Source: Acidovorax sp. SCN 68-22 (GTDB taxonomy: Bacteria; Pseudomonadota; Gammaproteobacteria; Burkholderiales; Burkholderiaceae_C). From it: 47,181 bases of DNA. The notes under the pieces were generated by a model. It had not been told where the DNA came from. It saw only the letters and a program-made list of their open reading frames with translations, and ran no database searches. Below, piece after piece: positions 1-8,807 of the stretch. The DNA lies in the NCBI GenBank assembly GCA_001724785.1, contig MEDL01000001.1, positions 1-47,181 of the forward strand, in the 5' to 3' direction. The position numbers and the translations under genes are program-made. Each line of letters begins with the position of its first letter. The stretch's first letter is position 1.

Positions 1-125
1 AGGGTGAGGAGGGGCAGGCGATTGACGGCGGAAATGTAGGCGTCCAGATTCCCCAGGGGCGGCACCAGCGCCCACGGGTTGGCGGGTGCCAGCGCAGCAG
101 TCGTCGTTGCAGAGGGGAGCTTCAT
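1..125 (-). CDS. rpoH: RNA polymerase sigma-32 factor RpoH, N-terminal fragment
   Basis: The reverse strand opens with ATG at 125-123 and reads 41 codons to the window edge. The stretch NPWALVPPLGNLDAYISAVN followed by RLPLL is the characteristic N-terminus of beta- and gamma-proteobacterial RpoH, the heat-shock sigma factor that directs RNA polymerase to chaperone and protease promoters. A good ribosome site (AAAGGAAT in the mRNA) lies just upstream, which supports this start. Only the first 41 residues are present, so core-binding and DNA-binding regions cannot be inspected. A CIRCE-like element lies 30 bp upstream of the start, so repression by HrcA is likely. Confidence 0.88.
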   Translation of the reverse strand, partial: MKLPSATTTAALAPANPWALVPPLGNLDAYISAVNRLPLLT

Positions 126-155
126 GCCGTGATTCCTTTCGTCCATGGACAAATG

Positions 156-182
156 TTAGCACTCTCTTGGAGAGACTGCTAA
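156..182 (-). promoter_or_regulatory. CIRCE element (HrcA operator) upstream of rpoH
   Basis: TTAGCACTC (156-164), a 9-base spacer, then GACTGCTAA (174-182). The family consensus is TTAGCACTC-N9-GAGTGCTAA, so 17 of 18 arm positions match and the spacer is exact. It lies 30 bp upstream of the rpoH start, in the 5' leader or promoter. By established knowledge this is the binding site of the heat-shock repressor HrcA. hrcA itself is not in the window. Confidence 0.9.
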
Positions 183-232
183 TCGCCAAGTTCCCCACAA
201 TCATGTGGGACGGGGGCTATAGCGAAAATAAT

Positions 233-286
233 GCAAAAATAGGGCTCCAGCGCTTTTCCATCAACGGTAGTTAGCTATTGTTTTTG
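233..286 (-). repeat. Dispersed 17-nt-spaced repeat, copy 1
   Basis: On the minus strand: ATAGCT, 17 nt, AAGCGCTGGAGCCC. It sits between the rpoH leader and cutA, in one of the few AT-rich spots of the window. It shares both blocks and the exact spacing with the other copies. Confidence 0.8.
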
Positions 287-331
287 AAGCATCCTCCCTT
301 GTGCGCGTGCAGCAATACCCAGAAAGTGCCC

Positions 332-667
332 ATGGAACCCCTCCACGCCGACGCGCCGCTCGCCGCCGTCACCACCACGGTCGCCAGCGCCGAGGACGCG
401 CGCCGCCTGGCCCAGGCCGTGCTGGCCCAGCGCCTGGCGGCCTGCGTGCAGATCGAGGCCGTGGTGTCGCACTACCGCTGGCAGGGCGCGCTGCACGAGG
501 ATACCGAGCACCGCCTGGTGTGCAAGACCGTGCCCGGAGCGGTCCCCGCACTCCTGGGCCTGCTACGGGCCATGCACCCCTACGAACTTCCCGAGCTGGT
601 GGTGCAGCCGCTCCAGGCCAGCGCCCGGTACGCGGACTGGGTGCGCCAGGAGTGCGGCGCGGCTTGA
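332..667 (+). CDS. cutA: CutA-family protein (divalent cation tolerance)
   Basis: This 111-residue protein has the usual CutA length. It carries the family landmarks: an N-terminal beta strand ending in TTVAS, the helix with LAQRLAACVQI, and the late HPYELPE motif followed by a final DWV-type helix. CutA proteins form very stable trimers of ferredoxin-like fold. They are linked to copper and divalent metal tolerance, but the biochemical role is unsettled. The reading frame is open back to 278, but homology begins after the ATG at 332, which I take as the start; the ribosome site (AGAAAG) is weak. The gene converges on ftsY with only a 6-bp gap. Confidence 0.88.
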   Translation: MEPLHADAPLAAVTTTVASAEDARRLAQAVLAQRLAACVQIEAVVSHYRWQGALHEDTEHRLVCKTVPGAVPALLGLLRAMHPYELPELVVQPLQASARYADWVRQECGAA

Positions 668-673
668 ACCGGG

Positions 674-1951
<1,278 letters not shown>

Positions 1952-1980
1952 TTGGGCGCTTCTTAGAATCACCCCATTCT

Positions 1981-3411
1981 ATGAAACGCACCCTCACCGC
2001 TTTGGCCCTGGCGCTGTGCGCCCCGGCCTTCGTTCCTGCGCTTGCCGCCACCCCGGCCCCCGCTGCTGCCGTGCAGGCGCAGCCGCCGGTGCAGTTCCGG
2101 CTGTCCAACGGCCTGCAGCTCATCGTCCAGCCCGACCGGCGCGCGCCCACCGCCGTGCACATGCTGTGGCTGCGGGTCGGCTCCATGGACGAGGTGGACG
2201 GCGTCAGCGGCGTCGCCCACGTGCTGGAGCACATGATGTTCAAGGGCAGCGAGAAGCTCGCTCCGGGTGAGTTTTCGCGCCGCGTGGCCGCGCTCGGCGG
2301 GCAGGAAAACGCCTTTACCAGCCGGGACTACACCGGCTACTACCAGCAGATACCGGCCGAGCGCCTGGGCGATGTGATGCGCCTGGAGGCCGACCGCTTC
2401 GCGCACAACCAGTGGCCGGACGAGGAATTCAAGCGTGAGCTTGAAGTGGTCAAGGAAGAGCGCCGCATGCGCACCGAGGACCAGCCGCGCGCGCTCCTGT
2501 TCGAGCAGCTCAACGCCGCCAGCTTCATCGCCTCGCCCTACCAGCGGCCGGTGGTCGGCTGGATGAGCGATCTGGACGCCATGACGCCCGACGACGCGCG
2601 CGCCTTCTACAAGCAGTGGTACGTGCCGGCGAACGCCGCCGTCGTCGTCGCGGGCGATGTGGACCCGCAGCAGGTGCTGGCCCTGGCGGAAGCGACTTAT
2701 GGCGCCATCCCCGCACGGGCCGTGCCGGTGCGCAAGCCGCGCGCCGAACCGCCGCAGATCGGCATGCGCCGCATCGCCGTCAAGGCGCCGGCCGAGCAGG
2801 CCTACGTGGCATTGGCGTTCCGCGCGCCGGCGCTCACCTCGCTCACCGCGCCCGCCGCCGCCGACCGCGACGCGCTGGCGCTGCTCCTGCTGTCGGGCGT
2901 GCTCTCGGGCTACGACGGCGCCCGGTTGGAGCGTGGCCTGGCCCAGGGCCCGGACCGCGTGGCCGACAGCGCCAGCAGCAGCGCCTCGGTGTTGGGGCGC
3001 GGGCCGGCGCAGTTCTTCCTCTCGGGCGTGCCCGCCACGGGCAAGAGTGCGGCGGACGTGGAGGCGGGGCTGCGCGCGCAGGTGGCGCGGGTGGCGCTGG
3101 AGGGCGTGAGCGAGGCCGAGCTCGCGCGCGTCAAGACGCAATGGGTCGCCAGCCGCGTGTACGACCGCGATTCGCTCCAGCACCAGGCGAGCGAACTGGG
3201 CAGCAACTGGGTGCAGGGCCTGCCGCTCGACGCCGAGGACCGGCTCCTGGCTCTGCTGCGCAGCATCGGCCCGCAGGAGGTGCAAAGCGTGGCGCAGCGC
3301 TACTTCGGCGACGACCAGCTCACGGTGGCCACGCTGCTGCCCCAGCCGCTCGCGCCGGGCGCGCGCAAGCGCCCCGCCGCCGCCGCCGATGCCGGCGGGG
3401 CCGTGCATTGA
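1981..3411 (+). CDS. M16 zinc metallopeptidase (active subunit), exported
   Basis: This 476-residue protein has a cleavable signal peptide of about 22 residues (KR start, Leu/Ala core, ALA-A). It carries the inverted zinc motif HxxEH at H80-V-L-E83-H84, and the third ligand Glu falls about 76 residues later in the EVVKEERR region. The C-terminal half is a second M16-like domain. These pitrilysin-family enzymes degrade peptides in a clam-shell chamber, here presumably in the periplasm. The next gene encodes a homologue without the zinc motif, so the two probably work as a heterodimer, as in other bacterial M16 pairs. The substrate is unknown. Confidence 0.9.
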   Translation: MKRTLTALALALCAPAFVPALAATPAPAAAVQAQPPVQFRLSNGLQLIVQPDRRAPTAVHMLWLRVGSMDEVDGVSGVAHVLEHMMFKGSEKLAPGEFSRRVAALGGQENAFTSRDYTGYYQQIPAERLGDVMRLEADRFAHNQWPDEEFKRELEVVKEERRMRTEDQPRALLFEQLNAASFIASPYQRPVVGWMSDLDAMTPDDARAFYKQWYVPANAAVVVAGDVDPQQVLALAEATYGAIPARAVPVRKPRAEPPQIGMRRIAVKAPAEQAYVALAFRAPALTSLTAPAAADRDALALLLLSGVLSGYDGARLERGLAQGPDRVADSASSSASVLGRGPAQFFLSGVPATGKSAADVEAGLRAQVARVALEGVSEAELARVKTQWVASRVYDRDSLQHQASELGSNWVQGLPLDAEDRLLALLRSIGPQEVQSVAQRYFGDDQLTVATLLPQPLAPGARKRPAAAADAGGAVH

Positions 3412-3440
3412 ACGCGCCCCGCACTTTCAGGACGGTTTCC

Positions 3441-4787
3441 ATGAATGCTATTCAAAAAATAGCTGCTCGCGCTTGTGCAATAAGCGCTGGAGTGGTTTTT
3501 TTCTCTCAATCTGCCTGGGCCCTGCTGCCCATCGAGCACTGGCAGGAGCCGAGCGGCGCGCAGGTCTGGCTGGTGCAAAGCCCGGCGCTGCCCATGGTGG
3601 ACGTGCAGATCGACTTCGACGCCGGCAGCCGGCGCGACCCGGCCGCGCAGGCCGGCCTGGCCGCCGCGGTGGCCACCATGGCGACCAAGGGCGTGCGCGC
3701 CGTCGGCAGCGCGCCGGCCATCGATGAAAACGCGCTCGGCGAAGCCTGGGCCGACCTCGGCGCCGGGTTCAGCGCCAGCGCCGACCGCGACAGCTTCAGC
3801 TTCTCGCTGCGCTCGCTGACCGATCCGCCGCTGCTGGCGCGCGCGGCCGACCTGGCGGCGCGCCAGATGGGCCACAGCGCCTGGCCCGAAGACATCTGGC
3901 AGCGCGAGCGCGCGCGCTGGAGCGCGGCCATCCGCGAAGCCGACACGCGCCCCGGCACGGTGGCCAGCAAGGCCTTTGCCAAGGCGGTGTACGGCGCGCA
4001 CCCCTACGGCCAGCGGGCCACGCCCGAGACGCTGGCGCACATCGCCCCGGCCGACCTGCGCGCCTACGCCGAGCGCTACCTGCAGGCCTGCCGCGCGCGC
4101 GTGGCCATCGTTGGCGCGGTCTCGCGCCCCGAGGCGCAGGCGCTGGTCGGGCGCCTGCTGGCGCACCTGCCGAGCGGCGCGCCCTGCAGCGCGCTGGCGC
4201 CCGTGGCCGAAGTCCCAGCGCTCGCGCGGGCCGAGGACGTGCGGATTCCCTTCGCGTCCGCCCAGGCCTATGTGCTGGTCGGCCAGCCGGGCTTTCGGCG
4301 CAGCGACCCCGACTTCCTCGCCCTGCTGGTGGGCAACCACATCCTGGGCGGGGGTGGGTTCACCTCGCGCCTGACCGAGGAAGTGCGCGAGAAGCGCGGC
4401 CTGAGCTACAGCGTGTACAGCCAGTTCGCCCCCGGCCTGAATGCCGGAGCGTTCTCCCTGAGCCTGCAGACGCGCCCGGACCAGGCGGCCGAGGCGCTCA
4501 AGGTCTCGCGCGCGGTGCTCGAGCGCTTCGTCGCCGAGGGCCCGACCGAGGACGAACTGCGGGCTGCCAAGGACAACCTGATCGGCGGCTTCGCCCTGCG
4601 CATCGACAGCAACAGGAAGCTCCTCGGCAACGTCGTCAACATCGCCACCAATGGCCTGCCGCTCGATTACCTGGAAGGCTGGACACAGCGCGTGGCCGCC
4701 CTCACCGTGGCGGACGTGCGCGCGGCCATGGCGCGCAAGCTCCAGCCCGAACGCATGGTCACGGTGGTGCTGGGGGCGCAGCCTTGA
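3441..4787 (+). CDS. M16-family protein, zinc-motif-less partner subunit, exported
   Basis: A 448-residue M16 homologue whose HxxEH position is replaced by an Ala-rich segment (AGLAAAVATMATKG), so it should not hydrolyse peptides itself. It keeps the C-terminal signature GGGGFTSRLTEEVREKRGLS, which carries the conserved R of the R/Y substrate-binding pair. The start at 3441 follows AGGAC by 9 nt. The first 27 residues form a plausible signal peptide (Lys/Arg, hydrophobic core, SAWA). The coding sequence of that signal peptide is a copy of the dispersed repeat (3444-3505), which is very unusual. It is 29 bp after the active M16 gene and overlaps rsmD by 4 nt, so all three are probably one operon. 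Confidence 0.88.
   Translation: MNAIQKIAARACAISAGVVFFSQSAWALLPIEHWQEPSGAQVWLVQSPALPMVDVQIDFDAGSRRDPAAQAGLAAAVATMATKGVRAVGSAPAIDENALGEAWADLGAGFSASADRDSFSFSLRSLTDPPLLARAADLAARQMGHSAWPEDIWQRERARWSAAIREADTRPGTVASKAFAKAVYGAHPYGQRATPETLAHIAPADLRAYAERYLQACRARVAIVGAVSRPEAQALVGRLLAHLPSGAPCSALAPVAEVPALARAEDVRIPFASAQAYVLVGQPGFRRSDPDFLALLVGNHILGGGGFTSRLTEEVREKRGLSYSVYSQFAPGLNAGAFSLSLQTRPDQAAEALKVSRAVLERFVAEGPTEDELRAAKDNLIGGFALRIDSNRKLLGNVVNIATNGLPLDYLEGWTQRVAALTVADVRAAMARKLQPERMVTVVLGAQP
3444..3505 (+). repeat. Dispersed repeat, copy 2, coding for a signal peptide
   Basis: ATAGCT at 3459-3464, 17 nt, then AAGCGCTGGAG. It is read in frame as residues 2-22 of the second M16 protein. It shares the AATGCTATTCA lead-in with copy 8 inside puuD. 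Confidence 0.82.
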
Positions 4788-5374
4788 AGCGCGCTGCAGC
4801 GCCCGCGCGGGTGCAGGCAGCGCCGGGCGAGGTGCGCATCATCGGCGGCCAGTGGAAGCGCACGCGCCTGCCGGTGGCGCACCTCGAAGGCCTGCGGCCC
4901 ACGCCCGACCGCGTGCGCGAGACGCTGTTCAACTGGCTGGGCCAGGATCTGGCGGGTTGGCACTGCCTGGACGCGTTTGCCGGCACCGGCGCGCTGGGCC
5001 TGGAGGCCGCTTCGCGCGGCGCGGCGAGTGTGCTGCTGGTGGAAAGCGAAGCCAGCCTGGTGCGGCAACTGCAGCGCCTGCAGGAGCGCCTGGACGCCGG
5101 CGCAGTGCGTGTGCGGCGCGGTGACGGCGTGCAGGCGCTGCGACAGAGCGCGCCGGGCAGCCTGGACCTGGTTTTCCTGGACCCCCCTTTCGGCAGCCCG
5201 GCGCTGTTCCAGCAGGCGCTCCAGGCGGCCGGCCCAGCCCTAGCGCCGCAGGGCTGGGTGTACCTGGAGGCCCCCGATGCTTGGGGCGAAGACGCCTTGG
5301 CCGCCCTGGGCCTGGCCGAGCAACGCCACCTGCGCGCCGGCGCCGTACACGCGCATTTGCTCCGAAAAATATAG
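4784..5374 (+). CDS. rsmD: 16S rRNA (guanine966-N2)-methyltransferase RsmD
   Basis: This 196-residue SAM-dependent methyltransferase modifies G966 of 16S rRNA. Visible landmarks: IIGGQWKRTRLPV, LRPTPDRVRETLFNWL, SAM-binding DAFAGTGALGLEAASRGA, and the catalytic DPPF motif (LVFLDPPF). The start appears to be TTG at 4784 overlapping the TGA of the preceding gene (TTGA), giving tight translational coupling; the first obvious homology starts about 15 residues later, so a slightly later GTG is possible. The stop codon TAG is the TAG of the ATAGCT block of a dispersed repeat, so the last residues may have changed when the repeat arrived. Confidence 0.93.
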   Translation: MKRAAAPARVQAAPGEVRIIGGQWKRTRLPVAHLEGLRPTPDRVRETLFNWLGQDLAGWHCLDAFAGTGALGLEAASRGAASVLLVESEASLVRQLQRLQERLDAGAVRVRRGDGVQALRQSAPGSLDLVFLDPPFGSPALFQQALQAAGPALAPQGWVYLEAPDAWGEDALAALGLAEQRHLRAGAVHAHLLRKI

Positions 5375-5427
5375 CTACTTTCCTATATAAATAAAGCGCT
5401 GGAGGCCAATTTCGCTTGAAATTTTGG
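5363..5427 (+). repeat. Dispersed repeat, copy 3, supplying the rsmD stop codon
   Basis: ATAGCT, 17 nt, AAGCGCTGGAGGCCAATTT, then a run ending in GAAATTTTGG. This is the most complete copy. The TAG inside ATAGCT terminates rsmD. Confidence 0.85.
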
Positions 5428-5500
5428 CCGCTGCCTTTGCCTGCACCCCATAATGGCCCGGGGCGGCCCGTGCCGCCCGCGCCAATTGAACGAGGACCCC

Positions 5501-6019
5501 ATGCCGCAGAAAAACGTCATCGCCGTCTACCCTGGCACCTTCGACCCGATCACCCTGGGGCACGAAGACATCGTGCACCGCGCCACGCAGTTGTTCGGAA
5601 CGGTGATCGTCGCCGTCGCCGCCGGCCACCACAAGAAAACCTTGTTCAGCCTGGAGGAGCGGCTGGACATGGTGCGCGAGGCGGTGGCGCCGTATCCGCA
5701 GGTGAGCGTGGCCAGCTTCCACGGCCTGGTGCGCGATTTCGTCGTGGACAACGGCGGCAAGGCCATGGTGCGCGGCCTGCGCGCGGTGACCGATTTCGAC
5801 TACGAATTCCAGCTGGCCGGCATGAACCGCGCGTTGATGCCCGAGGTCGAGACCGTCTTCCTGACGCCGGGCGACAAATTCCAGTTCATCAGCAGCACCT
5901 TCGTGCGCGAAATTGCGCTGCTCGGCGGCGAGGTGGACAAGTTCGTCTCCCCGGGCGTGCTGGCGCGGTTGGACGGCAAGGTGCGCGAGCAGGCGGCGGC
6001 CGCAAAAAAGCCCGCCTGA
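5501..6019 (+). CDS. coaD: Phosphopantetheine adenylyltransferase CoaD
   Basis: This 172-residue enzyme performs the penultimate step of coenzyme A synthesis: 4'-phosphopantetheine plus ATP gives dephospho-CoA. It carries the nucleotidyltransferase motif YPGTFDPITLGH (TxGH at the end), RGLRAVTDFDYEFQ, and the late FISSTFVRE motif. The start ATG at 5501 has GAGGA upstream and gives the normal length; the frame is open a further 16 codons upstream without homology. The 3' end encodes AKKPA within a terminator hairpin shared with the convergent BON gene. Confidence 0.96.
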   Translation: MPQKNVIAVYPGTFDPITLGHEDIVHRATQLFGTVIVAVAAGHHKKTLFSLEERLDMVREAVAPYPQVSVASFHGLVRDFVVDNGGKAMVRGLRAVTDFDYEFQLAGMNRALMPEVETVFLTPGDKFQFISSTFVREIALLGGEVDKFVSPGVLARLDGKVREQAAAAKKPA

Positions 6020-6027
6020 GCGGGCTT
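6004..6027 (-). terminator. Intrinsic terminator of the BON-protein gene, inside the coaD 3' end
   Basis: AAGCCCGC (6008-6015), loop CTGA, GCGGGCTT (6020-6027). The A-run at 6004-6009 becomes a U-tract on the minus-strand transcript. The hairpin also ends coaD, whose TGA stop is in the loop, but there is no strong T-run on that strand. Confidence 0.8.
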
Positions 6028-6044
6028 CTGCGTGGACAGGGGAA

Positions 6045-6359
6045 TTACGGCCGCACGACGATGTTGTTGCGCACGTCGCGCACGTTCTTCGTGGTGCGGG
6101 CGATTTCGGCCGCCATATCCTTTTCCTTCTGCGACTTGGCGAAGCCCGAGAGCTGTACCGTGCCGTTGAGCGTTTCCACGCTGATCGAGGTGGCGGACAC
6201 CGACTTGTCCTCGGCCATCTTGGCCTTCACGGCGGTCGTGATGGCAGCGTCGTCCACGTAGGAGCCGACGGTCTGCTGGTGGCGCGCCACCGAGCAGCCG
6301 GTGGTGACGACGGTGAGGCCGGCGATTGCGGCAAAAGTGAGGGCACGGGCGTATTTCAT
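6045..6359 (-). CDS. BON-domain lipoprotein
   Basis: A 104-residue protein with a lipoprotein signal (MKYARALTF, hydrophobic stretch, then TTGC as lipobox) and one BON domain covering about residues 35-104 (DDAAITTAVKAKMAED, then VSVETLNGTVQLSGF-like strand and the VRDVRNNI ending). BON domains are phospholipid-binding modules of OsmY-type stress proteins and secretin-associated proteins. The start at 6359 has AAGGA in the mRNA. An in-frame ATG 10 codons earlier lacks signal-peptide character. It is followed by a clear terminator. With the next two genes it forms a small envelope-stress-like set; regulation is not visible. Confidence 0.87.
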   Translation of the reverse strand: MKYARALTFAAIAGLTVVTTGCSVARHQQTVGSYVDDAAITTAVKAKMAEDKSVSATSISVETLNGTVQLSGFAKSQKEKDMAAEIARTTKNVRDVRNNIVVRP

Positions 6360-6406
6360 GGTTTTTCCTTCGGGGTTGGTGTGGAACACGGGTGCTGGGA
6401 AAACTG

Positions 6407-6447
6407 CAGTCGGCCGACCTGTTGCACCCTCCGGATCGGACCGACTG
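6407..6447. other. Interrupted inverted repeat between BON and DUF883-like genes
   Basis: CAGTCGG (6407-6413) pairs with CCGACTG (6441-6447), and the adjacent CCGA (6414-6417) pairs with TCGG (6436-6439) with one bulged base. There is no U-tract. It could be a terminator of the upstream DUF883-like gene or a regulator site for the BON gene. Confidence 0.4.
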
Positions 6448-6497
6448 TGGGGGAAATCGTGCGTGGCATCACCTGCCGTCGCTCGCGTCGCGCGGCG

Positions 6498-6908
6498 CTA
6501 GTTGTTGCGGCCGCGGGTGGCCAGGATGAGCAGTGTGGCCAGCGCCGCGCCACTGCCGAAGGCGATCAGCATGGACTTGGCCGGCTGGTCGACCACGTAG
6601 CGCGTCGTCGCCTGCGTGTAGTTGTCCACCTGCTGGCGCAGGCGCTCGCCGGTGTGGGCACAGTAGTTGATGCTGCGCTCGGCCAGCGCCTGGGCCTTGG
6701 CGGCCAGTTCGTTGATCGTCGGGTCGATGTCGCTCTGCATGGAGTCGACGGCGGCGGCGGCTTTGTCGAGCTGGGCGTTGGCCGCTTCGCGCGTGGCGCT
6801 CACGGCCTGCTGTGCGGTCTTGAGCGTGGCGTCGGCGCCGTGGCGCAGGGTCTCGGCCGTACGTTCCGTGGCCTCGTGGACTTTCTCGGTGGCTTTTTGC
6901 GGGTTCAT
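6498..6908 (-). CDS. DUF883/ElaB-YqjD-like membrane-anchored protein
   Basis: A 136-residue protein, mostly a long Ala/Glu/Lys-rich amphipathic helix (residues 1-105, coiled-coil-like), followed by one C-terminal transmembrane helix with small residues (AFGSGAALATLLIL) and a basic end. This architecture is that of DUF883-type proteins such as E. coli ElaB and YqjD, which are inner-membrane proteins that can hold ribosomes and are induced in stationary phase. Family membership is inferred from layout rather than a specific motif. The start at 6908 has AAGGAAC upstream. Same strand as the DUF1328 gene 43 bp upstream. Confidence 0.75.
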   Translation of the reverse strand: MNPQKATEKVHEATERTAETLRHGADATLKTAQQAVSATREAANAQLDKAAAAVDSMQSDIDPTINELAAKAQALAERSINYCAHTGERLRQQVDNYTQATTRYVVDQPAKSMLIAFGSGAALATLLILATRGRNN

Positions 6909-6951
6909 GTCGGTTCCTTACAAGTGGGCGCGGGTGGAAACACAGATGCGG

Positions 6952-7116
6952 TTATCCGCGCCGGAACAAGCTTGCCACGAACGTGAGCACAGCGAGCACG
7001 ACGAACACGAAGAACAGGATTTTTGCAATGCCCACGGCGCCGGCGGCAATGCCGCCGAAGCCGAACAAGGCGGCGATCAGCGCGATGACGAGAAATATGA
7101 CGGCGTAGTGCAGCAT
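6952..7116 (-). CDS. DUF1328 small membrane protein (YtjA-like)
   Basis: A 54-residue protein beginning [20 protein letters not shown] and ending ASLFRRG, with two predicted transmembrane helices around a [12 protein letters not shown] glycine-rich turn. This is the DUF1328/YtjA family, widespread small inner-membrane proteins often placed beside stress genes; function unknown. The ribosome site AGGAG is well spaced. Stop TAA at 6954-6952. The 165 bp between its start and the kinase stop contain no further gene that I can see. Confidence 0.88.
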   Translation of the reverse strand: MLHYAVIFLVIALIAALFGFGGIAAGAVGIAKILFFVFVVLAVLTFVASLFRRG

Positions 7117-7281
7117 GGGAAACTCCTGTTCTTCAGTGCCGCTGGGCGGCTGGCGGTTGGGGTGTGTGGCCTGGGTTTCTGGTCACTTGCCGCTACTGTA
7201 GGAGCCGCCCTGAAGCACGGCTGCAAGGCTCGGGCGTTACAGGTTGTCGGAGGCCGCAGGGGTGCGGCTGTAGGCGCGGGC

Positions 7282-8661
7282 CTACGCCGTGTCCGAGATG
7301 TTTTCGGTCAGCGCGGGCGCCGGGTGGCTGCTGGGAATGACGGCGGAGACCAGCGTCCCCTGGCCGGGTGCGGAGGTGATGGTCAGGCGTCCGCCGGCGG
7401 CCTCCACGCGGTGGCGCATGCCCACCAGACCGTGCGCACTGCGCGCGACGGCGTTGGGCGCGAAGCCCGCGCCGTCGTCGCGGATCTGGACTGCGACGTG
7501 CGTGGGGTAGTTGTGCACCGTCACCAGCACATGGTGCGCTTGGGCGTATTTGGCGCAGTTGTTGAGCGACTCCTGCACCATGCGGTAGATGGTCAGCTGG
7601 GTGGTGTCGGGCAGCGTCACGGGCTCGACGCTGACCTGTACGTCGAAGCCGGCGCGCTCGGCGAAGTCGCGCGTCAGGATCTCGATGGCGGCGGTCAGCC
7701 CCAGGTTGGAGAGCGACGAGGGGCGCAGGTCTTCGATGATGCGGCGCTTGAGCGCGATCACGCCGTTCAGGGTTTCTGTCAGGTGCTTCAGCCGTTCCGC
7801 CACTTCGGGGCTCAGTTCGGTCAGGCGGGACTTCAGGCGCGCCACGTCAAGCTTGGCCGCCGTCAGCAGGGCGCCCAGCTCGTCGTGCAGTTCGCGCGCC
7901 AGGTGGCCGCGTTCCTCCTCGCGCACCAATTGCAAGTGGCTGGCGAGTTCGGACAGCGAATCGGTGCGTGCGCGCACCAGGTCTTCGAGCCGCGCGCGCT
8001 CGGCTTCCAGCACCACCTGCTCGCGTTCCGTTGCCTTTTGCAGGGCGGTGGTCTGGCGCAGGTACATGGCGAAGGCCAGCAGTCCGACGGCGCTCACCAG
8101 CGAGATGCCGAGCCGCGAGAGCAGCAGCGACCGACGGATCTGCCCCTGGTCTTGGGCCGTTTCGCGGCTGGTGAAGTCGATCAGCGCCTTGGCGTGCTTG
8201 CGGATGGCCTCCATGTTCTCCAGGCCGACGTCGGTCGAGAGGACGAATTTCCAGGCGTCTTCGTTGCCCTGGCGACGCAGCCGCAGGCTGAGGTTCATTT
8301 CCGAGAGCTTGCGCGCGACCTGGCGCGAGAGCTGCGCGAACTCGGACAGGTCGGCGTGCGAGGAGAGCACCATGCGGCGCAACTGGTCCAGGTTGCTGTC
8401 CACCGTGGCGGTGGCCTGCTCATAGGGTTCGAGGTAGCGCTCGTCGCCCGTCAGCAGGTAGCCCCTATGCCCTGTTTCCGCATCCAGCATGCTTTGCAGC
8501 AGCTGCGTGACCGAGTTGCGCATCGCCTGGGTGCGTTCGACCTGTTCCAGCGCATCAACCGAGTTGCGAAAGCCGATCTCGTTGATGGACACCAACGCCA
8601 GGGTGGCCACCACCGCGATGGGCAGGCTGAGGGCGAATTTCTTCAGTTGAGACCACTGCAT
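7282..8661 (-). CDS. CHASE3-containing NarX/DegS-type sensor histidine kinase
   Basis: A 459-residue kinase. A transmembrane helix at about 5-25 is followed by a CHASE3-type extracytoplasmic domain (LDAETGHRGYLLTGDERYLEPY is diagnostic), a second helix near 190-210, a coiled-coil, a HisKA_3 box with the phospho-acceptor His at residue 259 (RELHDELG) and a HATPase_c domain (ESLNNCAKYAQA, DDGAGF, GLVGMRHRVEAAGG). This class pairs with NarL-type regulators, and one is encoded divergently 146 bp away. The start at 8661 begins just before the first helix; the open frame upstream shows no homology. Signal unknown. CHASE3 kinases often sense envelope or osmotic conditions. Confidence 0.9.
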   Translation of the reverse strand: MQWSQLKKFALSLPIAVVATLALVSINEIGFRNSVDALEQVERTQAMRNSVTQLLQSMLDAETGHRGYLLTGDERYLEPYEQATATVDSNLDQLRRMVLSSHADLSEFAQLSRQVARKLSEMNLSLRLRRQGNEDAWKFVLSTDVGLENMEAIRKHAKALIDFTSRETAQDQGQIRRSLLLSRLGISLVSAVGLLAFAMYLRQTTALQKATEREQVVLEAERARLEDLVRARTDSLSELASHLQLVREEERGHLARELHDELGALLTAAKLDVARLKSRLTELSPEVAERLKHLTETLNGVIALKRRIIEDLRPSSLSNLGLTAAIEILTRDFAERAGFDVQVSVEPVTLPDTTQLTIYRMVQESLNNCAKYAQAHHVLVTVHNYPTHVAVQIRDDGAGFAPNAVARSAHGLVGMRHRVEAAGGRLTITSAPGQGTLVSAVIPSSHPAPALTENISDTA

Positions 8662-8807
8662 GGAAAATATCCTGGGGGCTGCGGAGACGGGGCCAAATTC
8701 CGGATAATGAATCTGCGGTGCATACGCACCCAGGGCGCCGCCGAATGGAGGCGGGCATCCTTCCAACCCCACAACAGGCCGCCTGTGCGCGGATAGAAAG
8801 ACGCAGC

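Noticed and set aside
3441-4787. Second M16 gene as a pseudogene because the zinc motif is missing
   Set aside because: The frame is intact over the full family length and paired inactive M16 subunits are known, so it is more likely a functional partner.
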